This document shows positions 26,005-34,978 of a DNA stretch of 64,000 nt, in pieces; the stretch's first letter is position 1; every line of letters starts with the position of its first letter. The stretch spans positions 1 to 64,000 of the forward strand of contig JBFWVM010000022.1 in the NCBI GenBank assembly GCA_050246735.1, read 5' to 3'. Origin of the DNA: Taklimakanibacter sp050246735. Lineage in GTDB: Bacteria; Pseudomonadota; Alphaproteobacteria; Rhizobiales; Aestuariivirgaceae. The notes under the pieces are model-generated. The model was given only the letters and a program-made list of their open reading frames with translations. It searched no databases and was not told where the DNA came from. Made by a program: the position numbers and the translations under genes.

Positions 26005-29000
26005 ATGAAGCCGGGTATTCCGTGGAGTGTGAAGGGCATCGACAGCGAGGCCCGGGAGGCCGCCAAGCACGCCGCGCGGCGTTCCGGCATGACTTTGGGC
26101 GAATGGCTGAACACGGTCATTCGCGAGCAGGCCGAAGAAGCCGAGCCGCCGAGGAGGCCGCCGGCGCGCAATGCGATGCACGACATTCAAAGCAAGCTCG
26201 ACAGCCTTTCCGAGCAGCTCACCCGGATGGCGCGGCGCGAGCAGGACACGACGGCCGGACGCCATTATGAGCGCAGCCGCCCCGCCCCGCAGCAATCGCT
26301 CGCCGACATCCTGGCCCGGGTCGAGGCTTCCGAGCGCCAGGCGACGGAGAATTTCGCGCAATTCAGCGAGCGCCTCGAGACTCTGGGCGACAAGTTCAGC
26401 CAGGGCCTCGACAGCTTCCCGCGCGATCCGGAAGACGTGCCGGGCTACCGCTCGCTCGAAACGGCGGTGCGCAACATCGTCGATCACATCGAGGTAAGCG
26501 AGCGCAAGACACGCGATACGCTGAAGGCCGTGCAGGACCGCCTGAACGACGTCGCCCACGCCGCCAGCGTCCCGATCGACGGCGATCGCCTTCTCGCCGA
26601 TGCGCCGCTGATCGCCCGCATCGAGAGCCGCATCGCCGACCTGACCAGCCGCGTGACCGACAAGAACGAGGGGATCCGCAACGATCTCCACAAGGTCGTC
26701 CAGGCCGAGTTCGGCAAGCTCGCGGGGCGCATCGATTCGGTGAAGCAGGCCGCGGAAGCGTCCGCGCAGCGCGCCCAGGCCCAGGCGGTCGAGCTGGCGC
26801 AGACGGATCTGCGCGATTTCGAGAGCCGCGTGGAGGGCGTGCTCGAGGCGGCGCAGGCCGCCCCGCAGGAGCTCGCCCGGCTGCGCGCCGAGATGGAGAG
26901 CCTCGGTCAGCGCGTCGACGATCTCAGGGCGGAAGCGGCTTCCGAGCATGACCTCAGGTCCCTGCGTATGGTCATCGAGCAGCTCTCGGCGCGCGTCGCG
27001 CAGGGGCCGGATCTTCGCCCGCTCGCCGATCTCGACCGGCGGCTGACCGAGATCAGCAAATGGCTCGAGCAGGGCCGTGGCGACCATGTCGGCAATCAGA
27101 TCGCCGATCTCGAGCAGCGCGTCTTCGATCTCGACAACCGGATCGCCGAGGCGATGCGCCGCGATCAGGGCGCACATGCCTGGGGCGACGTCGAGCGTGA
27201 ATTTGCCGGTCTTTCCGACCGTCTCGCCAACACCGAGCAGCAGCTTCGGCACATCGCCACGCTCGAGCAGTCGATCCAGCAGCTCTACCAGAGCATGGAG
27301 CAGAGTCGCGATTGGGCGCGCGATGTCGCCGAGGATGCGGCCAATCGCATGGCCAGCCGCCTCATGCAGGACTGGCCGGCAAAGGCGCCGGGCGCCGGCC
27401 CGTCGCCGGAATTGCAGGCGCTCGAAACGGCGCTCGAGACCGTCAGGGCCAATTACGAGACGGCCGACCGGCGCAACCAGGAAACACTGGGTGCCGTCCA
27501 TGAGACGCTGGAGCAGATCGTCAACAAGCTGACCGAGCTCGAGCAGTTCAGGGGCGAGTCCGCGGCGGAGTCCGAACCCGCCCTTGCCGCCGGTCCCGCC
27601 TTCGCCCCTGCTCCCGAAATCTCCGCGGCGCCGGAAGAGCCGCAAAGCTGGGACGATCACGGCGGCGAGGCCGCGCCCGATCCCTACCGACCCCTCGATC
27701 CGCCGGTGCCCCAGGCCGCCGAGCCCGTGGCGCCGTCCGTCCAGCATGAGCTCATCGCCGCGGCGCGCCGCGCCGCGCAGGCGGCTGCCCAGCAGACGCC
27801 GGGTCCGCAGGCTTCCAGTCCGGGCGGCAAGGCGCAGAAGCCGGTCTCGCGTTTCTCCCTGCGCTTCCGCCGGCGGCCGAAGCCGGTACCGGCAGCGGAG
27901 GCCGGCGCCTTCACCGCCGGGAAAGACGATCCCGGCAAGCGCCGCCGGCTGATCCTGATCGGTCTCGTGCTTTTGGCCGCCGCATCGGCGCTGGCCTACG
28001 ACAATTTCTTCCGAAAGCCCGCGGATGCGCCGGCAACGCCCGCGCGGGTCGAGGAAAGCAAGCCATCGACAGGCAATTCGAGCATGCTCGGGAATATGAA
28101 CAGGACGATCGCCTCTTCGCTGAGCACGGTGCTCGCCAAGTCCGACGCGCTCCTCGCCAAAGGCGATCCCGCCAGCGCCCTTCCGGGCGGCGTCGAGACG
28201 AGGGGTGGCGAGGTCGCCATCGACGATGCCGAGGCGCTGCCCTCCGGCATCGGCACGGAGAGCCTCAGGCAGGCGGCCCTGGACGGCGATCCCGCGGCGG
28301 CTTTCGTCGTCGCCTCGCGCTTCGCCGAGGGCAAGGGCGTTGCGGCCGACCTCAAGGCGGCGGCGCGCTGGTACGGCGTGGCGGCCGCCAAGGGCCTGGC
28401 GCCGGCGCAATATCGCCTGGGCGCGCTGCTCGAGCGCGGCAAGGGCGTTGCCGCCGATGCCGACGCGGCACGCCGCTGGTATGAGCAGGCCGCAGCGGCC
28501 GGCAACGTCCGCGCCATGCACAATGCCGCCGTGCTGTTCGCCAACGGCCGGAAGAGCGAGATCGACTATGAAAAGGCGGCGCGCTGGTTCGAGGAAGCGG
28601 CGGGTCACGATCTGAAGGACAGCCAGTTCAATATCGCCGTGCTCTACGAGCGCGGCCTCGGCGTGCACCAGGATCTGGGCGAGGCCCTGTTCTGGTACAG
28701 CCTCGCCGCCCGGCAGAACGACCAGGACGCCGCGGTCAAGATGAAGACGCTCGAGAGCACCTTGCCCGGGGCGGTGAGGGCCGAGGTCAAGGCCCGGCTC
28801 GCGAAATGGACGCCGAAGCCAGATGTGGAGAAGGCCAATATCGTCGCGATCACCAATCCCGCCTGGCAGGATCTGCCCGTCGTGGCGCCGGCCGGCGCGG
28901 ACGTGTTCGGCTCGGCGATCCGCAATGTCGTCGGCGGCAATCCGGTCGCGGAGGCGCAGACGCTCCTCGACCGGCTCGGCTTCGACGTCGGCGAGATCGA

Positions 29001-29121
29001 TGGCACGCTGGGGAGCCGGACGCGCAATTCGATACGCCTGTTCGAGCTGCAGTCGGGCATGCGGATCAGCGGCGAGGTGACGTCCGATCTCCTGTCGAGA
29101 TTGCGCGCCAAAGCGGGTTGA
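26005..29121 (+). CDS. PodJ-like polarity protein with coiled coil, SEL1 repeats and peptidoglycan-binding domain
   Basis: 1038-residue single-pass protein. The N-terminus KPGIPWSVKGIDSEAREAAK is the conserved start of PodJ-type localisation factors in Rhizobiales. A cytoplasmic coiled-coil region runs to about residue 530, then a proline/alanine-rich linker to about 640. A membrane helix (RLILIGLVLLAAASALAY, about 650-667) follows. The periplasmic part has four SEL1 repeats (about 755-912, such as GVAADLKAAARWYGVAAAKG) and a C-terminal peptidoglycan-binding domain (about 982-1035). Such proteins mark the cell pole and recruit stalk, pilus or division proteins. GGAAGG before ATG 26005 supports the start. 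Confidence 0.88.
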   Translation: MKPGIPWSVKGIDSEAREAAKHAARRSGMTLGEWLNTVIREQAEEAEPPRRPPARNAMHDIQSKLDSLSEQLTRMARREQDTTAGRHYERSRPAPQQSLADILARVEASERQATENFAQFSERLETLGDKFSQGLDSFPRDPEDVPGYRSLETAVRNIVDHIEVSERKTRDTLKAVQDRLNDVAHAASVPIDGDRLLADAPLIARIESRIADLTSRVTDKNEGIRNDLHKVVQAEFGKLAGRIDSVKQAAEASAQRAQAQAVELAQTDLRDFESRVEGVLEAAQAAPQELARLRAEMESLGQRVDDLRAEAASEHDLRSLRMVIEQLSARVAQGPDLRPLADLDRRLTEISKWLEQGRGDHVGNQIADLEQRVFDLDNRIAEAMRRDQGAHAWGDVEREFAGLSDRLANTEQQLRHIATLEQSIQQLYQSMEQSRDWARDVAEDAANRMASRLMQDWPAKAPGAGPSPELQALETALETVRANYETADRRNQETLGAVHETLEQIVNKLTELEQFRGESAAESEPALAAGPAFAPAPEISAAPEEPQSWDDHGGEAAPDPYRPLDPPVPQAAEPVAPSVQHELIAAARRAAQAAAQQTPGPQASSPGGKAQKPVSRFSLRFRRRPKPVPAAEAGAFTAGKDDPGKRRRLILIGLVLLAAASALAYDNFFRKPADAPATPARVEESKPSTGNSSMLGNMNRTIASSLSTVLAKSDALLAKGDPASALPGGVETRGGEVAIDDAEALPSGIGTESLRQAALDGDPAAAFVVASRFAEGKGVAADLKAAARWYGVAAAKGLAPAQYRLGALLERGKGVAADADAARRWYEQAAAAGNVRAMHNAAVLFANGRKSEIDYEKAARWFEEAAGHDLKDSQFNIAVLYERGLGVHQDLGEALFWYSLAARQNDQDAAVKMKTLESTLPGAVRAEVKARLAKWTPKPDVEKANIVAITNPAWQDLPVVAPAGADVFGSAIRNVVGGNPVAEAQTLLDRLGFDVGEIDGTLGSRTRNSIRLFELQSGMRISGEVTSDLLSRLRAKAG

Positions 29122-29195
29122 GCCCGGGCTTATCGGTTGCAAAGGCGACGTGGTAGGCTGCGGATCTTCACAATTCCGGGGAAAGGTCTTCAGCC

Positions 29196-29648
29196 CTGCG
29201 GCAAGCTCCTGCCATCCCGCGTCCCGCGCTCGTCATTGGCGGCCTCGCGATACTCGCCTTTCCGGTACTGCTGACCCTGATCTGGGCGACGCGCCCGGCA
29301 GCATCGCGCGAGTGGTTCACGCAGGCGTTTATCTCCTACGAAGCGGCGGTCCTGGCGCTCATGGGCGGCGCGCACTGGGCGCTGGCGAGCGGTCCTTATG
29401 GCAATTCGCGCGTCGCCGCCGGATGGCTGGCGGGACTTGCCTGCCTGGTCATCGCCTGGGCGAGCCTCAGCCTGCCGGCGCATCTGGGAATGACGGTGCT
29501 CATCGCCGCTTTCCTCCTGCTGGCACTGCGCGATGTCGTGACCGCCGAGGCGGCGGGCCTCCCGTCGTGGTTCTCCACGATGCGCCTCTATGTGGCCGCC
29601 GCCGCCATCGTGACGGGGATATTGGCGCTGGTCCGCATTCTTACCTGA
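29196..29648 (+). CDS. DUF3429 membrane protein, apparently with a CTG start
   Basis: Small inner-membrane protein with about five hydrophobic helices and the family pattern FISYEAAVLALMGGAHWALA. The conserved first helices (ALVIGGLAILAFPVLLTLIW) lie upstream of the first ATG (29361), and the frame has no ATG, GTG or TTG between the in-frame stop at 29154 and that point. GGGGAAAGG at 29178-29186 is correctly placed for a CTG at 29196, giving about 150 residues, normal for DUF3429. Its function is unknown. It overlaps the end of the convergent pdeM gene by eight bases. Confidence 0.7.
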   Translation: MRQAPAIPRPALVIGGLAILAFPVLLTLIWATRPAASREWFTQAFISYEAAVLALMGGAHWALASGPYGNSRVAAGWLAGLACLVIAWASLSLPAHLGMTVLIAAFLLLALRDVVTAEAAGLPSWFSTMRLYVAAAAIVTGILALVRILT

Positions 29649-30324
29649 TGCGGGCGGATGGAAAGCGATGGATGGCCCTGCCGCCGATCATCCACACATG
29701 GAACTCGCCATCGGGGAAGATCGCCTGGAAGGGCGCGGCGGAAACGCTCAGGCCTCCGGTGAAGCTGCCATAGGCCGGCATCACCAGCCGCCGCTCATGA
29801 CCGACGAAGCATTTGCGCCTGAGCGAGCGCCCGCGCTGCGCCAGCGACGCCGACGGATGGAGATGGCCGGCGATCTCGATGTCGCCGCCAGCGAGCGCGC
29901 CCGGCATGTGGCGCAGCGTGATGGGCCCGAGCGCGATCTCCTCGGCATGATGGCCGCCGAGCGTCGCGGGCGGCGAGGGATCGTGATTGCCGGCGAGCCA
30001 GATGATGTCGATGCCGCGGGTGAGACGGGCGAGCTCGGCGATGTCGGAAGGATCGATGCGCAGATGCGCCTCGGCATCGTGAAATGAATCGCCGAGCAGG
30101 ATGAGCCGTTTCGGGCGCGCGGCGGCAAGCGAGAATGACAGAAGCTCGAGCGTGGCGCGCGTGTCATAGGGCGGCAGGTGCACGCCGCGCCGGGCGAGGC
30201 TCGATGCCTTTTCGAGATGGAGGTCGGCGACGAGCACAGCGTCGAAGGCGGGCACATGAAGCGCGCCGGCGAGGTCGGGCAGCAGATCGAGGCCGCCCAG
30301 CTCTATGCGCGCCGCCCTAGACAA
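29641..30324 (-). CDS. pdeM: Ligase-associated DNA repair endonuclease PdeM (metallophosphoesterase)
   Basis: 227-residue calcineurin-like phosphoesterase. Metal-binding motifs are VADLHLEKA (DxH), LLGDSFHD (GDxxHD), WLAGNHDPSP (GNHD) and IAGHLHPSA (GHxH). PdeM works with an Lhr-type helicase, a ligase and an exonuclease in a bacterial repair set. The frame is open to 30414, but the homologous region begins about SRAARIELGG; a TTG at 30324, with GAGG eight bases before it, overlaps the helicase stop and gives a normal length. Confidence 0.88.
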   Translation of the reverse strand: MSRAARIELGGLDLLPDLAGALHVPAFDAVLVADLHLEKASSLARRGVHLPPYDTRATLELLSFSLAAARPKRLILLGDSFHDAEAHLRIDPSDIAELARLTRGIDIIWLAGNHDPSPPATLGGHHAEEIALGPITLRHMPGALAGGDIEIAGHLHPSASLAQRGRSLRRKCFVGHERRLVMPAYGSFTGGLSVSAAPFQAIFPDGEFHVWMIGGRAIHRFPSARIR

Positions 30325-32809
30325 GGCGCATGGCCTCGTCGATGAGTTCGTCTTCGGCTTCGGCGAGGAGAGCATCATCGGCCTCGCCGTAAACGGATTC
30401 TCTGCCGATCTCAAGCATCACCGGCACCGCGAGCGGCGATACGGTGTCGAGGGCGCGATGGACGATGCGGCCGCGGATGCGCCTGAGGAGCGCCCCCAGC
30501 CGGTGCACGTCGATGAGACCGTCCGCCGCGTCGTCCCAGGCGGCCCTGAGCAGGATATGCTGCGGCTCGTGTCGGCGCAGCACGTCATAGACGAGGTCGG
30601 AGTTGACCGTCGTCTGGCGCGCCGTCTTCTCCTTGCCGGGCCAGCGCCGCTCGATCAGACCGGCGATGATCGCGGCATTGCGGAAGGTGCGCTTCATGAG
30701 ATTGGATTCGGCGAGCCAGGCCTCGAGATCGTCGCCCAGCATGTCCTCGCCGAAGAGGCCGCCGAGATCGAGCCGTCCGGAGGAGATCATCAGCGACAAG
30801 TCGCGCAAGGTCCACACGACGAGCGCATATTCCGAGGCGACGAAGCCCATGGGCTGGGCGCCGAGGCGCTCGAGCCGCCGGGTCAGCAGCATGCCGAGCG
30901 TCTGATGCGCCAGGCGGCCCTCGAAGGGATAGCACACCATGTAGTGGCGCTGCGCCCGCGGGAAGGTCTCGACCAGCATCTGGCGCGGCGAGGGGATGAT
31001 CGACTTCCAGCGCTGCACCGAGAGCCAGTCGCGCACCTGAGGAGGCAGCGACGGCCACGTTTTGGGGTCGGCGAGCATCTCGCGCACCCGCTCGGCGAGA
31101 TAGGTGGAGAGCGGGAACTTGCCGCCCTCGTAGGAAGGGACGGCGGCGTCGCTGGCCGGTGAGCGCGAGGCGAGCGCGCCGAACTCGTCGAGCCCCTCGA
31201 AGCGCAGGATCTCGCCGCCGAAGACGAATGTATCGCCGATGCCGAGCTGGCTCAGGAACCATTCCTCCATCTCGCCCAGCACCCGCCCGCCGGTGACGAG
31301 CCGCTTGCCCAGCCGCTTGCGGATGTGAGCGAGCCGGACCTTCAGCATCTCGGCTTCTATGATGGTGCCCATGTTGAGCCGGTATTGCTGGGCGAGGCGC
31401 GGATGGGCGAGGCGCAGTTCGCCCGCGCCCCAGGGCTTGAGCTTGGCATAGCGCTCATAGGCCTTGAGCGCGTAGCCGCCATTGGTCACGAACTCGACCG
31501 CGCCGTCGAAATCGGCGCGCGTCAGGTTGCGGTAGGTCCAGGCCGTCCTGACCTCGGCATAGAGCTGGTCGGGGTGGAAGGGCGCGGCGCAGGCCCGGCA
31601 CAATATGTGCTGGGCGAGGACGTCGAGCTTGAGCACGGCCGGATATTCGGTGTCCTGGGCGCCCTCGGCGGCGGCATGGCGGGCGGCCTCGCATTCCAGC
31701 ACCTCGAAGCGGTTCGAGGGCACGAGCAGCGCCTGCGAGGGCTCGTCGAGCCGGTGATTCGAACGGCCGATGCGCTGGAGGAGCCGGCTCGATCCCTTAG
31801 GCGCGCCGACATGGATGACGAGGTCGACGTCGCCCCAGTCGATGCCGAGATCGAGCGTCGAGGTGCAGACCACGGCGCGCAGCCTGCCGGCCGCCATCGC
31901 CGCTTCCACCTTGCGCCGCTGCGCGACGTCGAGCGAGCCGTGATGCAGCGCGATCGGCAGATGATCCTCGTTCGCCGTCCACAGGCCCTGGAAGGTCATT
32001 TCCGCCTGCGAGCGCGTATTGACGAAGATGAGCGTCATGCGCGCCGCCTTGACGGCGGCATAGATTTCCGGGATCGCATAGCGCGACGTGTGGCCGGCCC
32101 ACGGCACGCGCTCGGCCGATTTGAGGATGCGGATGCCGGGTGCGGCGCCGGCGGCGCCCAGCACCAGCTCGGCGAGCTTCGTCCCGCGATGCTGCGGGCT
32201 GAGCCACGCCCTGAGCGCGTCGGGATCGGCGACCGTGGCCGACAGGCCGATCCGGCGCGCTTCCGGCGCCAGCGACTGCACCCGCGACAGGGCGAGCGAC
32301 AGCAGCACGCCGCGCTTCGAGGTGACGAGCGAATGCAGTTCGTCGAGCACGATGGCGCGGAGGTCCTTCAGCATATGCGCGCCGCCCGGATCGGCGACGA
32401 GGAGCGACACCTGCTCCGGCGTGGTGATCAGTATGTCGGGCGGCTTCTCGCGCTGGCGCTTGCGCCGCGAATGCGGCGTGTCGCCGGTGCGCGTCTCGAT
32501 GCGGACGGGCAGGCCCATCTCTGCGACCGGTGTTTCGAGATTGCGGGCTATGTCGACGGCGAGCGCCTTCAGCGGCGAGATATAGAGCGTGTGGATGCCG
32601 CGCCGCTCGTTCCTGTCGGCCAGCGCGACGAGACTCGGCAGAAAGCCGGCGAGCGTCTTGCCGCCGCCGGTCGGCGAGATCAGGAGCACGTCGGACCCGG
32701 CCTGCGCCTTGTCCAGCACCTCGAGCTGGTGCGGGCGCGGCGTCCAGCCGCGTGTCCGGAACCAGTCGGTGAAGACGGGCGGAAGCAAGCCGGTGGGGAG
32801 ATCGTCCAT
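30317..32809 (-). CDS. Ligase-associated DEXH-box DNA helicase (Lhr-like)
   Basis: Superfamily 2 helicase of about 830 residues. Walker A is SPTGGGKTLAGFLPS near residue 48, the DEXH box is IVLDELHSLV, motif III is LSATVADPD, and the helicase C domain ends RLLQRIGRSNHR. The C-terminal part is the Lhr winged-helix/beta-barrel region. This shorter Lhr type pairs with pdeM, which overlaps its stop. ATG 32809 (MDDLPTGLLPP) is used; ATG 32821 is equally possible and neither has a clear ribosome site. Confidence 0.9.
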   Translation of the reverse strand: MDDLPTGLLPPVFTDWFRTRGWTPRPHQLEVLDKAQAGSDVLLISPTGGGKTLAGFLPSLVALADRNERRGIHTLYISPLKALAVDIARNLETPVAEMGLPVRIETRTGDTPHSRRKRQREKPPDILITTPEQVSLLVADPGGAHMLKDLRAIVLDELHSLVTSKRGVLLSLALSRVQSLAPEARRIGLSATVADPDALRAWLSPQHRGTKLAELVLGAAGAAPGIRILKSAERVPWAGHTSRYAIPEIYAAVKAARMTLIFVNTRSQAEMTFQGLWTANEDHLPIALHHGSLDVAQRRKVEAAMAAGRLRAVVCTSTLDLGIDWGDVDLVIHVGAPKGSSRLLQRIGRSNHRLDEPSQALLVPSNRFEVLECEAARHAAAEGAQDTEYPAVLKLDVLAQHILCRACAAPFHPDQLYAEVRTAWTYRNLTRADFDGAVEFVTNGGYALKAYERYAKLKPWGAGELRLAHPRLAQQYRLNMGTIIEAEMLKVRLAHIRKRLGKRLVTGGRVLGEMEEWFLSQLGIGDTFVFGGEILRFEGLDEFGALASRSPASDAAVPSYEGGKFPLSTYLAERVREMLADPKTWPSLPPQVRDWLSVQRWKSIIPSPRQMLVETFPRAQRHYMVCYPFEGRLAHQTLGMLLTRRLERLGAQPMGFVASEYALVVWTLRDLSLMISSGRLDLGGLFGEDMLGDDLEAWLAESNLMKRTFRNAAIIAGLIERRWPGKEKTARQTTVNSDLVYDVLRRHEPQHILLRAAWDDAADGLIDVHRLGALLRRIRGRIVHRALDTVSPLAVPVMLEIGRESVYGEADDALLAEAEDELIDEAMRLV

Positions 32810-32912
32810 GGGCGCCAGCATAGCGGGACTGGCAGCCGCCTGGTGCCGGATTTTTGTCAGCAGCCGATAGCAGGCCCGCGACACTTTCCCGGAATCATTC
32901 TACTGTTCCCCC

Positions 32913-34238
32913 ATGCACTCCCCACAATCGACCCCCGTGACGCACCGAGGCGTGCTCGCCATCGCCGTGCCGATCATGCTTTCCAACGTGACCGAGCCGA
33001 TCATCGGCGTCGTCAATACCGCCGTGATCGGCCAGTTGCCCGACGCCTATTATATCGGCGCCATCACCGTCGGCGCGCTGATCTTCAATTTCATCTTCTG
33101 GGGCTTCGGCTTCCTGAGACTTGGGACCGGCGGGCTGTCGGCGCAGGCGACCGGTGGCGGCGACGGCGCCGAGCTCGTCGCCGTGCTGATGCGCTCGCTC
33201 ATCATCGCCAGCATTGCCGGCATCGCGATCATCGCCCTGTCGCCGCTCATCGCCGAGCTGACCTTCAGTCTCCTCGAGGGCTCGGCCGAGGTCGAGAGCC
33301 ATGCCGCGACCTATTTCTATATCCGCGTCTTTTCTGCGCCCTTCGCGCTCGTCAATTTCTGTCTGATCGGCTGGTTCGTCGGCCAGGGGCGCGCCCGCAC
33401 CGCCTTCGTCGTCCAGCTCTGCCTGAACCTCGTCAATGGCGCCCTGAGCCTGCTGTTCGTGCTGGGCCTCGGCATGACCTCCGACGGTGTCGCCCTGGCG
33501 GTGCTGATCGCCGAAATACTGGCCGCACTCGTCGGGCTCTATATCGCCTTCCGGCGCTTGCGCGAGATGAACGCCCGCTTCGAGCCCGCCCGCATATTCG
33601 ATCGCGCCAGGCTCGTCCGCACCTTCGCCATCAACCGCGACATCATGATCAGAACGGTCTGCCTGGTCATGGCCTTTGCCTGGTTCACCGCGCGCGGCGC
33701 CAAGGCGAGCGACGTCGTCGTCTCCGCCAACGCCATCCTCATGCATTTCTTCGACGTCGCCGCCTTCCTGATCGACGGCTTCGCCTTCGCCACCGAGGCC
33801 CTGGTCGGCCAGGCGGTCGGCGCGCGCGATCGCGCCCGTTTCCTCGAGGCGATGCGGCTCACCTGGATCTGGGCCTTCGCCGTCGGCTTTCTGACCTTCG
33901 CCGTCATCTGGCTGGGCGGGGCGTGGTTCATCGACGCCATGAGCGTCAATCCGGACGTGCGCGAGACCGCGCGCCACTATCTCATCTGGGCGGCACTGGC
34001 GCCGCTCGTCGGCGTCGCCTGCTTCCAGTATGACGGGATATTCACCGGCGCCACCCAGACCGCCGACATGCGCAACATGATGCTGGCCGCGATGATCGTG
34101 TTCTTCCTGGCCTGGTGGCCGCTCGAACGGGCTTACGGAAATCACGGCCTGTGGGCGTCGATGCTGGTGTTCTTCGCCGCGCGCGGGATCTTCTTCGCGC
34201 TGCGCATGCCGTCTTTGCGGCGGACGGCCTTCGGCTGA
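32913..34238 (+). CDS. MATE-family efflux transporter (DinF-like)
   Basis: 441-residue inner-membrane transporter with about 12 helices in two repeats. The N-terminal PIMLSNVTEPIIGVVNTAVI and the mid-protein EALVGQAVGARDRARFLEAM are MATE/DinF features. MATE pumps expel cationic drugs or organic compounds using sodium or proton gradients; the substrate is unknown. It is divergent from the helicase gene with about 100 bp between. Confidence 0.9.
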   Translation: MHSPQSTPVTHRGVLAIAVPIMLSNVTEPIIGVVNTAVIGQLPDAYYIGAITVGALIFNFIFWGFGFLRLGTGGLSAQATGGGDGAELVAVLMRSLIIASIAGIAIIALSPLIAELTFSLLEGSAEVESHAATYFYIRVFSAPFALVNFCLIGWFVGQGRARTAFVVQLCLNLVNGALSLLFVLGLGMTSDGVALAVLIAEILAALVGLYIAFRRLREMNARFEPARIFDRARLVRTFAINRDIMIRTVCLVMAFAWFTARGAKASDVVVSANAILMHFFDVAAFLIDGFAFATEALVGQAVGARDRARFLEAMRLTWIWAFAVGFLTFAVIWLGGAWFIDAMSVNPDVRETARHYLIWAALAPLVGVACFQYDGIFTGATQTADMRNMMLAAMIVFFLAWWPLERAYGNHGLWASMLVFFAARGIFFALRMPSLRRTAFG

Positions 34239-34245
34239 CTTCCCG

Positions 34246-34398
34246 TCAGACGCGTCCCATCAGGACGAGAATCAGAAGGATGACGAAGATCAGCCCGATG
34301 CCGCCGCTCGGATAGTAGCCCCAGCCGCGGCTGTAGCCCCAGTTCGGCAGAGCGCCGATCAGGAGCAGGATGAGGATGATCAGCAGGATGGTGGTCAT
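34246..34398 (-). CDS. DUF3309 small membrane protein
   Basis: 50-residue protein: hydrophobic helix TTILLIILILLLIGALP, a short polar turn NWGYSRGWGYYPSGG, then helix GLIFVILLILVLMGRV. This is the DUF3309 pattern, common in alphaproteobacteria and of unknown function. GAGG lies six bases before the ATG. A long open frame continues upstream but has no coding character. It is convergent with the MATE gene. Confidence 0.88.
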   Translation of the reverse strand: MTTILLIILILLLIGALPNWGYSRGWGYYPSGGIGLIFVILLILVLMGRV

Positions 34399-34465
34399 TT
34401 GAGCCTCGTTTGAGGGAAATGTTCCCAGTACAACGCGAGGCGGGCGTCGGAGTTCCAGGTTCCCG

Positions 34466-34879
34466 CTATTCCGTCTGGTAGCGGGCGATGGCGCCGCGCT
34501 CGAGCGCCGCGGTGACGAGCTTGTCGAGACCCAGATGGTCGCGCAGCATGGCGAGGAAGCGCAATTCCTCCTTGCCGACGGCGAGGTCGGAAGCCGCGAT
34601 CTCGACCGCCAGCGCATAGGCGGTCTCGCGCAGCCTGGGGGTCAGCGCCTCGGCGGCGAGGCCGAACACCGCTTCGAGGCCTTCCTTGTCCTGCAGGATC
34701 TCGCCGCATTCCTGCGCCACATGGGTGAGCCTGTCGGCGTCGAAGGAGCGGAAGATCGGCAATTGCTTGACGATGTGGCCGATCGCCTTGAGCTCGCGGT
34801 CGCCGAGATGGCCTTCGACGGCGGCGATCGTCACCATGACATAGATCAGGGCGTGGTGGGTGCTGATGGTCTTGGCCAC
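34466..34879 (-). CDS. TerB-family protein
   Basis: 137-residue all-helical protein of the TerB/tellurite-resistance fold (HALIYVMVTIAAVEGHLGDRE ... EEGLxLGLDKL-like end). Such stand-alone TerB proteins are widespread and mostly uncharacterised; tellurite resistance should not be assumed. The start is taken as GTG 34879 because GGAG lies six bases before it and the protein then begins MAKTISTHHALIYVM; a TTG four codons earlier has no better signal. Confidence 0.8.
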   Translation of the reverse strand: MAKTISTHHALIYVMVTIAAVEGHLGDRELKAIGHIVKQLPIFRSFDADRLTHVAQECGEILQDKEGLEAVFGLAAEALTPRLRETAYALAVEIAASDLAVGKEELRFLAMLRDHLGLDKLVTAALERGAIARYQTE

Positions 34880-34978
34880 GGGGAACTCCAATCCTTTGAG
34901 GGCCGCCTGGCTAGCCGTAGAGGACGGATTTGTCCAGCCGGTCCGGCCCGCCTCGCAGGGCAGGGGCGGATCTCCGCG

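Noticed and set aside
25942..29142. 1066-residue open frame on the minus strand opposite the PodJ-like gene
   Set aside because: It is the antisense shadow of a GC-rich coding sequence; its translation is low-complexity R/L/G/A/D-rich with no family pattern, while the plus strand encodes clear coiled-coil, SEL1 and peptidoglycan-binding domains.
29150..29773. 207-residue plus-strand frame across the DUF3429 gene
   Set aside because: Translation is arginine/glycine-rich noise; the alternative frame encodes a family-typical membrane protein.
34466..34879. TerB protein as evidence of tellurite resistance
   Set aside because: Stand-alone TerB-fold proteins are common and no other ter genes (TerC, TerD) are nearby.
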